64,000 nt of DNA, taken from NCBI GenBank assembly GCA_008933995.1, contig WARS01000036.1:8169285-8233284 (forward strand), written 5' to 3'. The notes under the pieces are model-generated. The model was not told the origin of the DNA. It saw only the letters and a list, made by a program, of their open reading frames with translations, and did no database searches. Origin of the DNA: Datnioides undecimradiatus (Eukaryota; Chordata; Actinopteri; Lobotiformes; Datnioididae). The translations under genes and the position numbers were made by a program. Shown in pieces: positions 36,730 through 48,000 of this stretch; positions within the stretch are counted from its first letter, which is position 1, and each line of letters starts with the position of its first letter.

Positions 36730-38153
36730 TTTCAACACTCACATGCACAAGGATCTGACTGAATGTTGTCTAAGTGTTGTAATTATGCCTAACGCTCTTG
36801 GTTGATGTCTGTATGTTTGTCTTTTTCGGTTTAACACATCTAAAATGTATTCAACACAGATATGAAGTTTCTATAAAATGTTTTCATGTCTAACATGGAC
36901 TTTGAGGTGATGTTTGGTCCTTCCATGGGGTGGGCTGTGGGTATGAATACTGTACTCATATGTATTAGCTATTAAATATGTATTTATAGGCTACAAATCA
37001 TGCTCAAAGAGACAGTTCTCAACAGGTTTATTTATAGTTTGGCATACCAGTAATACAACTCTAAATATAAATGAAGTCTGAATAAGAAACAATTATGGTG
37101 AATGAATGTTTCACCATTTTAAATACTAAGCTGTGGGAAAAGTCTTCTATCTGAAAATATACGTGTTAAAAAGAGATTTAAAGATCAAAAACAAACTGTA
37201 AACCAAGTAATGAGGAAAAATAGAACAGGTACTCGATCATGGCTGCAGTATCATTACACTGAACTCAAGAAACAATGATTCAGTGATTTGGTTTTTTTTA
37301 AAGGTTAAAAAAAGTTTAAAAAGACAAAGTTTCCAGAAACTAAAAATACACCAAATGCCATGCATGTTATCTTTGCCTTAATATGCATCTTCTGTTTGGG
37401 AACTTGTCTCTCAGTGCTTCCAGCACATAGCCGTAATCTACTCACTATGCAGAATGTGCACAAACAAGAACTAAAGGTGCAAAAATCACAACAAGCTTCA
37501 ATTTGTTAGTTACACAAAGTAGTGCCTTAGCTACTTCATAATTCTCAGGACTAAGGTTAATGGGTTGTATAAATTATTTAATTATGCAGTTATTTTCAGA
37601 GTATAAACATACAAGTCATCACTATCTGCATCATGACATTCAGAGTGAAGTTCAGAAGCCATGTGATGATCACACTCCCAAAGTACTACACATCTACTCA
37701 CATATTTCAAGAGTCACATTTTAATGTCCCTTCATGACTGAACGGCAACATTTACCATTTGTGAAGGAAGTGAAACTTTTCACATTGCCTCTGTTGCATC
37801 ATGGCTTATTTTTAGTTCCCCACAGGTAGCTCTGAGCCAACACAAATTATAGTTTGTATTTTCATTTACCCCTCCAAAGCCTGACTTTCAAACTCTGGCA
37901 GACAGAGTGAGTTGTTCAATGATTTCATTTTTATTTTTATTTTTAATAAGATGCGAATCAAATTAGTGTTTCCTCTCTTTCTCCTCAAACAGAAGTCCAA
38001 CTGTTAGCATAATCAATCCATCAACTGTATAACAAATCATAAAGCGAGTAGCGTCATTTGTTTAAATAAGATGTCACTACAGCAGTGTGCACCTACAGCC
38101 TCAACACATAACAGGCATGACAGCAAATCAATGTTTGTGATAACTCCTGGATG
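36730..38153. other. 3' untranslated DNA of trappc2 and rab9a, convergent
   Basis: The trappc2 trailer probably ends after ATTAAA at 36971-36976. On the minus strand, rab9a has AATAAA hexamers at 37930-37935 and 37936-37941, and another at 37027-37032 that would give a longer trailer overlapping the trappc2 end. No other gene was recognised. Confidence 0.55.
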
Positions 38154-38762
38154 TTATGAACAGCAAGTGGCAGCAGAGCGAGGCTTTCTGTGGAGCTTGA
38201 CTGTGTCTGTAGGGATGAGGTGGTCCGTTCTTTCATCTAGTGCCAGCACTCTGCGAACTGCCTCCTCAAAGGCCACCGCTACATTGGTGGCGTCCTTTGC
38301 ACTGGTCTCATAATAGGGGTAGTCGCCGTTCTCCAGGCACCATCGCTGAGCCTCCTCAGTCGACACCTGCCGCTCTGTCACGTCCACTTTGTTCCCCAAG
38401 ACGACGAAGGGGAACTTCTCTGGCTCCTTGACATCTGCATAGTAGATGAACTCCTTCTTCCAGTTACCCAAGTTGAGAAAACTCTGGTTGTCATCAACAC
38501 TGAAGGTCAGCAAGCAGCAGTCAGAGCCACGATAGAAAGGTGTCCTTAGGCTGCGGAAACGCTCCTGGCCAGCAGTGTCCCAGATCTGGAGGGTTACCTG
38601 GTGGCCATCCACCTCCAGCTCCTTGTTCAGGAACTCAACCCCAATGGTGTGGAAAAGGTGTGCATCAAACTTGTTGGTAACGTAACGATTCATCAAGGAA
38701 CTTTTTCCTACACCACCATCACCCAGCAGAATGACTTTCAGCAGAGATGTCTTTGTTGTCAT
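38154..38762 (-). CDS. rab9a: Rab9A small GTPase
   Basis: Rab9A controls return of mannose-6-phosphate receptors from late endosomes to the trans-Golgi. The whole 202-residue protein is in one exon, as in mammals. Visible motifs: P-loop GDGGVGKS (14-21), switch I region around HTIGVEF (38-44), switch II WDTAGQE (61-67), NKVD (124-127) and ETSAK (152-156). The Rab-specific stretch RFRSLRTPFYRGSDCCL is intact. The C-terminus reads ATCCS: the usual prenylated Cys-Cys (200-201) is followed by one Ser before TAA, whereas human Rab9A ends in Cys-Cys. That still fits a CCX-type Rab prenylation end. A probable acceptor 39 bases upstream of the ATG (upper exon edge 38801) joins it to a noncoding first exon near 39.4-39.6 kb. 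Confidence 0.97.
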   Translation of the reverse strand: MTTKTSLLKVILLGDGGVGKSSLMNRYVTNKFDAHLFHTIGVEFLNKELEVDGHQVTLQIWDTAGQERFRSLRTPFYRGSDCCLLTFSVDDNQSFLNLGNWKKEFIYYADVKEPEKFPFVVLGNKVDVTERQVSTEEAQRWCLENGDYPYYETSAKDATNVAVAFEEAVRRVLALDERTDHLIPTDTVKLHRKPRSAATCCS

Positions 38763-39099
38763 GGCTATTCAATCCCAATCAACCACTTGGAAATAGTTTA
38801 CCTAATGAAGAGATGCATGGTGCAAAGGATGTTTTTATTTAATGTACAACACCATAATAATAATTATCAAATGAAATATTGTAGCCAAGATCCACTTCCC
38901 ATTTAAAAAAAATAGATATTTTGCTCAATGTTTTGTTTTTATTTTACCTCTTGTTGATTTTGGCCTCCTCCACTTGTCCGGATCATGTGCTATAGACCCT
39001 GGTCCTTGGTCACATGCTCGTTTGTTTTATTTGATGTGAGCAGCCATATAAGTAAAGTTCAACGAGCTGTAACGCAGTGACAAGCACCGATTAACAGAT

Positions 39100-39640
39100 G
39101 GGACAAGGCAGAACTCGCGGCCCTATAGCAATAAAGCATACGCGAACGTTTGTGAGCTCTCCGACAATGTATAGACATTTAGCTTGTGGCAATACAATAG
39201 CAGACAAATAGTTGTAACATGCTAACGCGTTAGCAGAGAGTATGAATTGTGAGATATCAGCTAGCCGAATGTTAGCTTAGCTAAGCTAACATGAAAAAGC
39301 AAAACAAGAGAAACCAGCGGGACTTGGGTTAATGAAATATAGCCTCTACCTTCGCTAGCGCAGGTCTCCTGACAGGCAAGACAGCAAGTAACGTTAACGT
39401 ACCTTATAGTTTAGGCCTGGCTGCTGCGGAGTAAGCGGGATAAATGACTCGAAATGACTGAAGTGATATCAATGCATAAGTCTGACAGCTGCTCGTTTTG
39501 GCGTGGCTCAAGTTAACGTCAGGTCTCAGCGTTTCCTGGTGAACTCCAGAGGCTCGGTGCTAACACAGCTAGCTGCTAACAAGCTAACGATTCATGGACA
39601 ATCTCGGATCATGTGATCTTGCCACGCAGAGACAACCAAC
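39100..39640 (-). promoter_or_regulatory. rab9a: rab9a promoter and noncoding first exon
   Basis: The segment has more CpG than its surroundings. A minus-strand donor, AAG|GTACGT, puts the lower edge of a noncoding exon at 39403. Transcription probably starts around 39,500-39,600. The region is packed with GCTAAC/GTTAGC motifs, including perfect palindromes at 39221-39234 and 39271-39290. The exon is inferred from splice signals, position and the usual rab9a structure. Confidence 0.55.
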
Positions 39641-39847
39641 GAGCGCAGAGGTAACCTTTCAGGCCTCTACAACTTGTCAGTAGCATTCACAATATACTGC
39701 TGTGACTTAAAAACTGTAATATTTACTTCAAAACCAAACAAAGCATTTCTAAGTCTAAGGGTGTTAGCTGCTCACAGCCTTTCTTATACAAACATCACAT
39801 CTATTAATTACACGCCTGCTATGCTCTTATGTATTATTCACGCACAG

Positions 39848-39859
39848 CCACGAGAGGGC
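39848..39859 (+). promoter_or_regulatory. candidate CTCF site
   Basis: CCACGAGAGGGC matches the CTCF core CCASYAGRKGGC at all but one position. It lies in a small CpG-rich patch (39841-39950), about 250 bases beyond the rab9a promoter on the egfl6 side. A single motif match is weak evidence. Confidence 0.35.
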
Positions 39860-40581
39860 GACATTTGACCGTGGTCTACCAGCACCGAAGCTCCTGCCTG
39901 GATTATTCGACACACGCTTCGAAGCCTCGACACGGAAGGACACATCACTTAGAACCATAATGCAGTCCAACCTCTCGTTCCCTTTGTGTTAGAGCCTACC
40001 ACAAAGACGGTAACTCAGATTAGCTCCACGGTGACAAAAGTGGACATTTGTGATTCTCAACTGAAATGTCTCGTCTTGATTAATATGGGAGCTAATGTGG
40101 CAGTTGGGTGGTTCTCCTGTTGTTTGGTGGCTGCTTACATGATAACAAATCAATCAAAACAATCATGTACATACAATACTTCTAATGGAAAATCCCTTCA
40201 AATGAAACCCTTTACTTGTGACTTTCTGCCATTCTTGACATGAGACACATACCTCTATAGCTGTTATAGCCTATTTAATGATTTTCCAACTGTCCCGGCA
40301 GTTTGTTCTTCAGCCAGAATAAACTGCTTTTGATTATGCTTTATGTATACCCACATTAGACATGATAGCCCAGTAAACTGAACGCACTGTGTCTGTCAAC
40401 TGACTTACAACAAGCCTCTTAGTCTTTCCAGTCACTTGCATGTCATCGAAAAATTTCCCTGTTGCAATCCCCCCATTGCCACAACCTCAGGCTACATTTC
40501 AAATCTCTTGATTTTAAGGATTTAGGTCATTCTGGCTGATGATGCAGTATGAGGGTCAAGACTCAAGATCATTGTATGTTC

Positions 40582-40582
40582 T

Positions 40583-40639
<57 letters not shown>

Positions 40640-40640
40640 T
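40582..40640. repeat. compound (CA)n(TA)n(T)n microsatellite
   Basis: About nine CA units, then about 15 TA units, then a run of T. It is likely polymorphic. Confidence 0.95.
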
Positions 40641-42091
40641 CATTTATGTTCACCATCATGGTTTAGCATCAGCATACTAACATTTGCTAAAAAAGTGTAA
40701 GTAGTATATTTGTATATATACTTCTTATATGTAAGTATATTTACTTTGTTAAGGACAAATGTTTGTTTTGTCACTCCCCCCACCTGATTTTCATACTACT
40801 AAAAGGAAAATTCAAATTGTTGTAAAAATATTATAATTCCCGTAAAAGATATACAGCCATTGTAGAGTATTGACAGGAAATCTCTCTGAGTTGACACTTT
40901 TAAACTGATACTGCATTTTGAATCCATAGAAAGTATCATGATTGGCCAATCTCACCCTTTTCCCAGTAGTCTTCCTGTGACACATTCCACTCAACATCAC
41001 TGAAAAACACTGGATGCAGTACATTATCACTTAGCTACTTGTAGCATTGCAACCAGATTTATCGTGAGACACAGCAACACCACAATGAAAACACTCAACA
41101 GTTCCTATATATTAGTTAATTTTTCTGACAGCCAAACATGCTGTATGCCTGCTCAGGTTGTCACATAAAACAGTCCTCTTGTTTTCATGAGCATACTCTT
41201 CTCATTCAAGTTGGATGTCATTGACTGCCACAAAGATTTTGTCTGTGATAAAATACCAGCCCTGGCAACCATAAATACACTATTTATGGGTTATCCTCTT
41301 CAATTGGCAGGCCATATTTTGTAAAATTACCCCCATACATTACCTTGGATTTTGTCCATCCTGTTACACTTGCTTATAATACCGCCACAGTCACTTCATC
41401 CATACCTGGAATAGTCCAGGTTTTTGTTTGCAGAGAATGACAGTAAGTGACATGTTGAAGATCGGGCACAGTCATAGTACAATATGGGGGAACAAATGGT
41501 ATGATAGACACAGTAAGAAAAAAACAGATTTAATGCACTAGTACAGTATGATATGAAAGCAAAATTTACAGCATTTTTGATATGCACTGATACTTTGTCA
41601 TTTTAACTAACCAGCCTTCAAAAAAGTTATTCAACTAAGATTGAATATCCTATATAATTCACCTAAGAATTCACATTACATGTCATAGATTATTTTCAGT
41701 TAACTTCAGCAATGCACTATCACATACACAACAAAGGATTAAGCACAATACTGTTAAACCTAACTAACAGACAAAGTTAGCATTTCCATGTATTCCTGAG
41801 ATCTGAGTTTTCTGTATCTAAGAGACTTTTGAAAATCATGATATAGAGAAGGTAATTGGATGTATTGATGTAGCAGCATGGTGATTAAGTAAACATGCAT
41901 GCACTGTTTGTACATAATTGTCCCTTGAAAGCATGGGTCTGTATGTTTAGGTGGATGTCCTGTGGCTAAGCCATGAGAAAACAATGAGAAACTCCACAGG
42001 GAAGAGACCATGACATGGACAGGAAACAGGAATCTTTGACATGTGTCAGTTAGAGCAAATTTTCAAAGTTTAAATCCCGGGTGGGGATTCT

Positions 42092-45000
42092 TTAAAAGAT
42101 GGGACCAACATCCTCTTGACAAGGCCCTGAGGTCAGCACAACATTGTCCAGCCCAATCTCCCCACCAACACCTCTCCCACGCTGAGCTTCAAAGACAATC
42201 TGAAAGACATTCAATGGCAACATTATGTGTTTACATTCCAGTAGTGAGTGAACAATATGTGGGTCGTATTACAAACATACTGTGAACCACATGAAATAAA
42301 AAAAATCATGGTCAGCACGTAAGTGCTGTGTAGACTTGTGATTTTAACTGTTCAACTGCCATTGGTATTACAGTTATCATTGTTATTGTTGCTGCACTGG
42401 TTTTACAACTTTTTATTGATATTATGTGTTATAAAATGAGAAAATGACTCACTGATCCTGGGGCCTCCTCCTTCCAGGCCACAGTTAGGAGCTCTGTCTG
42501 CCAGCTCTGGTCTCTGCTTTGGGTCTGCTCCCATACTGGGTAAGCATTATTATCCAGCAGCACCCTGAGAGTTCCTACGTTTTGGCCCACCACACGGTAG
42601 TCAAAGGTGAGGCAGAAGCTGCCCTGCTGGGCCCGGTCACTGAGAAGTAACTTCAGCTTGGCTTTGTCATTCTGTTCCCCAATTAGCCCACTCATGGCCA
42701 TGTAGTATTCAGCACCTGCGTGAGTTTGTAGCACTTATTAGTGAACGTGTAATCCAAAATTAATCTTAAATGACTTGAAAAAAACAAAATGCATAAATAA
42801 ATCTGTCACCATCATCATGGTAGGCTACGCTCCAGTCAATGTCATCAGCCTTGTCTTGGACCCACTCACATGCTCCCTGATCAAAGTTGCAATCCATAAT
42901 AAACTCTCGAGGGTAAAACAAAAGGAACACATTAGCTAATTAGTCACATAACAATTATTATATAATAATGGCACACATAAGATATCTGTTTACCTTCCTG
43001 AACCGGTGTTATTTGGATTTCTTTCACTTCTGTGGCTGGGCCGAACACTGATTCAAAGTCCTCTGATACTGTGTTTAGAGAATCAAGGAAAAGTCAGGGT
43101 GAATTCATGAGTTTTCAGCAAAATATGCATCTACTCGCCAGTTCAATTGGCACATGCAACATGTCAGACTATGGCAATTTAATACATCAATCCTGCAGTA
43201 AATCAGACTTCATGAAAGTTAGAGTGTTCAGTTTCATCAAATGAGAAGATTTGCAACAGGGCTGTTGTATTAGACTGCATTAGTTTTATCAGGGTCTACT
43301 TAATTAGGAACTGGTAGCTGAATATATCATATTTGGCTAAATGTGATAATCAGTAAATGGGTAAAAGCAAACATGACTGTATCACTCCTACACTCTGATA
43401 AAAACGTAATAATATCTGCTCTTTAAATGCCACCTTATAAAATGACAAAGAACACTGTGTCTATGAATTTCCCCTCAAAGTATGTGATCTTAAAAAACAT
43501 TCCCAAATTATGCAGCAAAGAGATTTTCCACAATGAAACAAAAGCCAGAAAGGGCCTTTTAACCAACAGGTGTAGACCTGCCCTGCTGTCACTCATGTCT
43601 TCAGATGGATCTACAACTTTGGAATACAACCCCCCAAGTATTTTAAAGCTTTTGCAGCAACCCAGTGACAGCTGGGGCCATTGAACCTGCTCGACCAGAG
43701 TGGGCTAGTGTTAGAGAGGTCTAGCATGCTGATGACAGACTCTCCCACTAGGAGTCAAGTCTGTTTGCACAACAGCTGTTTTGGGGAAAACATAATAAAA
43801 GGCTTGGAGGCTTTGTAACTTCCCTCCCCTCCTTGCCCTCCTCCCCAGGAGATGGGAAGCAGGCCTGGGATGAGTTGTATCCTTGGTCTCTCACAAGCTG
43901 ACAGAGTGAAATTCCTCCCTGGAGGTGATAGATGTCTTGGGGCCTGTCTCCTCTTGCTACCTGAGTTCTTACACAGACTCGGGTGTTTCCATAAAGATCA
44001 AGATTAGTGGTGAAAGGTAAACTCATTTATGGGGTTTCTCACTGAAGTGCATACCATTGCAGGACCACACTGCCCACTCATCGCTTTTTATCTGATGAAA
44101 GGGTCTGAATTTGTTGCCAGGTGGTGCATGTATACACACATGACTAAGGTGTGCAAGAGGCCATCTTGTCTAGTAATCAATAGACTGATCTTTAATCTTC
44201 ATATATTTTATTTGGTTTCATATTGTAAAAGTGTTTTCAAACAATGTTTTGGACATGACAACATTGTGTTAAGAATGCCTGCAGTTCTTTGAAGACAGCT
44301 CTTACTAATCTGATTCTTAGTTCAACAGCAACCTTCCAAGAAGAGTTTTACAGATCTTTGAGGGGCTTGAGGTCGACATTAAGCAGCAAGTCCCTTTCCC
44401 CTCTGATCAAGACCTGACCTGCAAATTTTTATAATAATAAAAATTTTGTATTCAGATGCTATGTAGACACAAAAGCAAATTCACTGTAGAAACATACTGA
44501 GTTTGTTTAGTCTGTGTATGGTTAATACATTGTGGACCACCCAGAATACCAGGAGTAGAATTACTGCACAGGAGCCAAACGAAAGGAAGCTTACTGAAAA
44601 CATCTCCCCTTGGATTGAGCTGGTTGTCTTCCTCTTCCTCCTCTTCTTCCTCAGGAAATTCATCCTCCTGTCTCTCCTCAGTCTGGGAGCCAATGTAGAC
44701 CTCTCCATCATAGTCAAAAGGCTGCTGGCGGATCCTAGGGGGTGGTGTTGCGATTGGTTCAGGAATAACATTTCTGATGTCTTCATTGTCCAGCTTACCT
44801 CCCAGGACCCTGGGTCTCACTTGGGAGTCTGGGATGGCTGCAGGCAGGAAGAGGAATCAGATCGGACATGTGGAACCGCAATCATGAGTGGGAGATACAG
44901 TGTTTTACCAGGTTTCGGATATGTTTGTTGTCATGTATTTTATTGCTGCTGTTTCCTGGTCTACTCCATGCAGATGAGACATGACAGCGGCATTCATTGC

Positions 45001-48000
45001 ACATACCTTAAGCAATTTTATCACATACATTCTGTATTTAAACGATCATGCTGAGATTCGAGGTCTCATCAATCAAGCTGTGTGCCCTGTAGACATACAA
45101 CATTTCCAGCCATGAGCAAGGGAAAGTGTTTTAGGAGGTGCTCTTGAAAGTAGGCAAGAGGAGGGAATGGATGGGGTTGCGGGGCATGGAGCGAACAGCG
45201 AAAGCAGGGTCTTGGATTACACACAATCTCACCATTGAGGAAATCATCTGCACTGCCTTTGTCTCCATCCCACGACCTCTGATAAAATGGCTTGACTACA
45301 AAAAAATAAAGGCATCTTCATTTACACTGGACCCCCTGGTCTATTCACTTCATGTCATTTGGCTTCATGAGGCTTAACCTGTTATTATCTGGGCCCAGTT
45401 CAAAGAATACAATGCAACCTGTCTTTCTCCTTCCTCTTCTGAATCCTGGCTACCATGCAATGACATATTTACACAGGTGTGTTTTCAATCTGTGGATCTC
45501 TCTTGCTAACATCTGCAAAGAGGAATGGAGTCTGAAAGGAGGAAACTAGCCTTGGAAAGACTGTTGTTTGCAGATGTTTAAGGAGTCCGAATGAAATATG
45601 TGGTCTTAAAACTGCTCCTGACCTTTTTGACTGACTACTCACACCTTTAAAAAGCCTCAGACTTGACAGAGTTTTTGAAATCCATAATGAGTGGCTTTAT
45701 TTATTATTACATATCAGTAGGCATCTTGAAATTAATTCATAATTCCGTGTAGCAGTTCTCAGATCTCACCAGAGCATTCAAAGCCATTGCCTCTGAAGCC
45801 AGACTTGCATCTGCACTTGTAGGATCCTTGATTGTTCAGACAGTCAGCATGGTGGCTGCACTTGTGGGTGCCAGTTGCACACTCATCATGGTCTGGAATT
45901 GGAAGAAGCCTTTTTGTACCTTCACGACCATAAGTGATCACACATGTATTCCCCAGAAAAAAACTTGTGTACCTTACCTACACAGTCATATTTGCCATCA
46001 ACATATTTCAGGTCGTAGCCCTCCTGGCACTTGCAGTAGTAGCTGCCAAAGGTGTTCACACATTGTCTGTTGTATGGGCAGAGGTTCTTCCCAGTTACAC
46101 ATTCATTAATATCTGAAGGGAAAGAGAACAGGGGGGAATGGAGTCATGCATGATTTATGAAGTTGGAGTTATCCATTAAAAAACCCCACAAACATACTCA
46201 TAGTTGTATCTGTAAAACAAAGCCTTGCTGCAGAGGCATTAACATTAAAGAATAAAACACACCACATCTGAGACTTGGAACATGGAAAACTGTTAACACG
46301 TAAGTCAATTTTGAGGAAATCACCATCATCAGTATTTTTGTTTTGGTATCTTTTGCTGTATTTTCTGATGGCCATTTGTTTATACTTCCTGGTAACTATT
46401 TGCTTGGTGCAGGTGTAGACAACCATGTGTTTCCTCCTGTTCACATGGATCTGTCAGCTGCTCTTTTTACCTACCAGCAAGGAGCTTCACCACCTTTCAT
46501 GTACTGAGTACAGTGCACTGATGATGATCCCTCCTGGCCTCCCACTTTGTGTTTGATGTGGTGCCTGGACAAGCTGTAAACTGTGCTTCAGATAGCTGTC
46601 GTAACCAAGCTATGATATGGTTGTGGAAGCACAAGAAGAAAAGTGTGCAAAAAGGTTTTTACGCTAATAGTTGCGTCACCATCATACCTTTGAATGTGAT
46701 ACAGTACCAAAGAGTCATAGCAGCTGATATATTGCTGTAGAGACAATAACTCTATTAATGTAACTGCAACTTCGTCAGGATGTTATGTTATTTTATCCAC
46801 CAGTATACATGTTTTCACATGTTTCTATTTATGGGCAATACTTTATAGTCTGGGCCTGCAGCCAGAGATCTATTGTTTCTAGTGCAGTGCTACTTTACTT
46901 TTAACTCAGGTTCAAATGTGTATTTTAAATTATTAGAAAGTATTTAGATAGGCATCTGTCTCATGAGGATTCATTAAAAATGAAATGAAGCATGCATCCA
47001 AGTGCTTTGGATCCATTGTAATCCTGAGTTTTAATGCTCTAGGACTATTGTGTTACCTCCCCATGTGTGATCATTATGCCAGACTGACTCTGTCAAAGCT
47101 CAAGCAGTTTTGTCGGAAGAAATATAACTTAACTGCATCCATCTGATTTAAAAGCCAAGCATGCAAAAGCCACAGAACAGAGTCATTACAGAATTGTTCC
47201 ACTGTGCAAAAACTCCCAACCTAAGAGACGGAAACAAGCTAAAGTCAATAGTTTTTCACTCTGTGTCCTTTATTTAGAGAGGATGTATTGCTGCAGTTTT
47301 CACTGTCCTTACATCTCACTAAGGCCTGTCTGTGATTGTGTCATACTTGACATAGGTTTCCTTACACGACCCTATATGCTTAAAGACATTCAATCGCTGT
47401 GTTTATGATCTTTCATTGTGTGAGTGGGGTTGCTTACCTACGCACGTCCTCTCATCTTGCCCAAGTTGCAGCCCTGCCGATGGGCACAAGCAGCGAATTT
47501 CCCCCTGAACTTCCTCACAACCATACTGGCAGTGAGCAAGAGAGCATGTCCTGGAATCTATGTGCATGGACACGAATGCAAAATGCAACACACAATTACC
47601 ATATGCAACTTTTATTTATGTTTCCACTGTGTGTATGTGTGGATAGTATCCTAACATTACTCACTGGCACAAGATCCATCAGGCATTAAGGTGTAACCGT
47701 TGAGACAGTAGCACTTGTAACTTCCATAGCTGTTCATGCAGCGATGTTCACAGGGACGAGGCTTCAAGCCGCACTCATTCAGATCTGAAAACAAAAGTTC
47801 CCCGCACATTTTTAAATTCTTTCTTAAAACCTAAGAAAAATGTAGGCTAGCTTTTAACTGAAACTCAGGGGACAAAGATTTGCTTAAAGTAAAACATACC
47901 TGGAATGAACCAGCATAACAGGGTATCAGCTGACACTGAGATTGTCCTTTACTCACTTTGACCCGCTCTTCACTGACCCCAAATACTCACCTTGGTTACA

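Larger units (their letters stand above)
39640..42091. other. rab9a-egfl6 intergenic DNA
   Basis: No gene was recognised. In human the TCEANC gene sits here, but I see no open frame resembling a TFIIS N-terminal domain protein. The right part holds the egfl6 trailer; no convincing polyadenylation signal was fixed. A CTCF-like motif at 39848 and a microsatellite at 40582 are listed separately. Confidence 0.65.

Noticed and set aside
39640-42091. Search for TCEANC between rab9a and egfl6
   Set aside because: No frame resembling a TFIIS N-terminal domain or a 350-residue protein was found on either strand; open frames here are all short.
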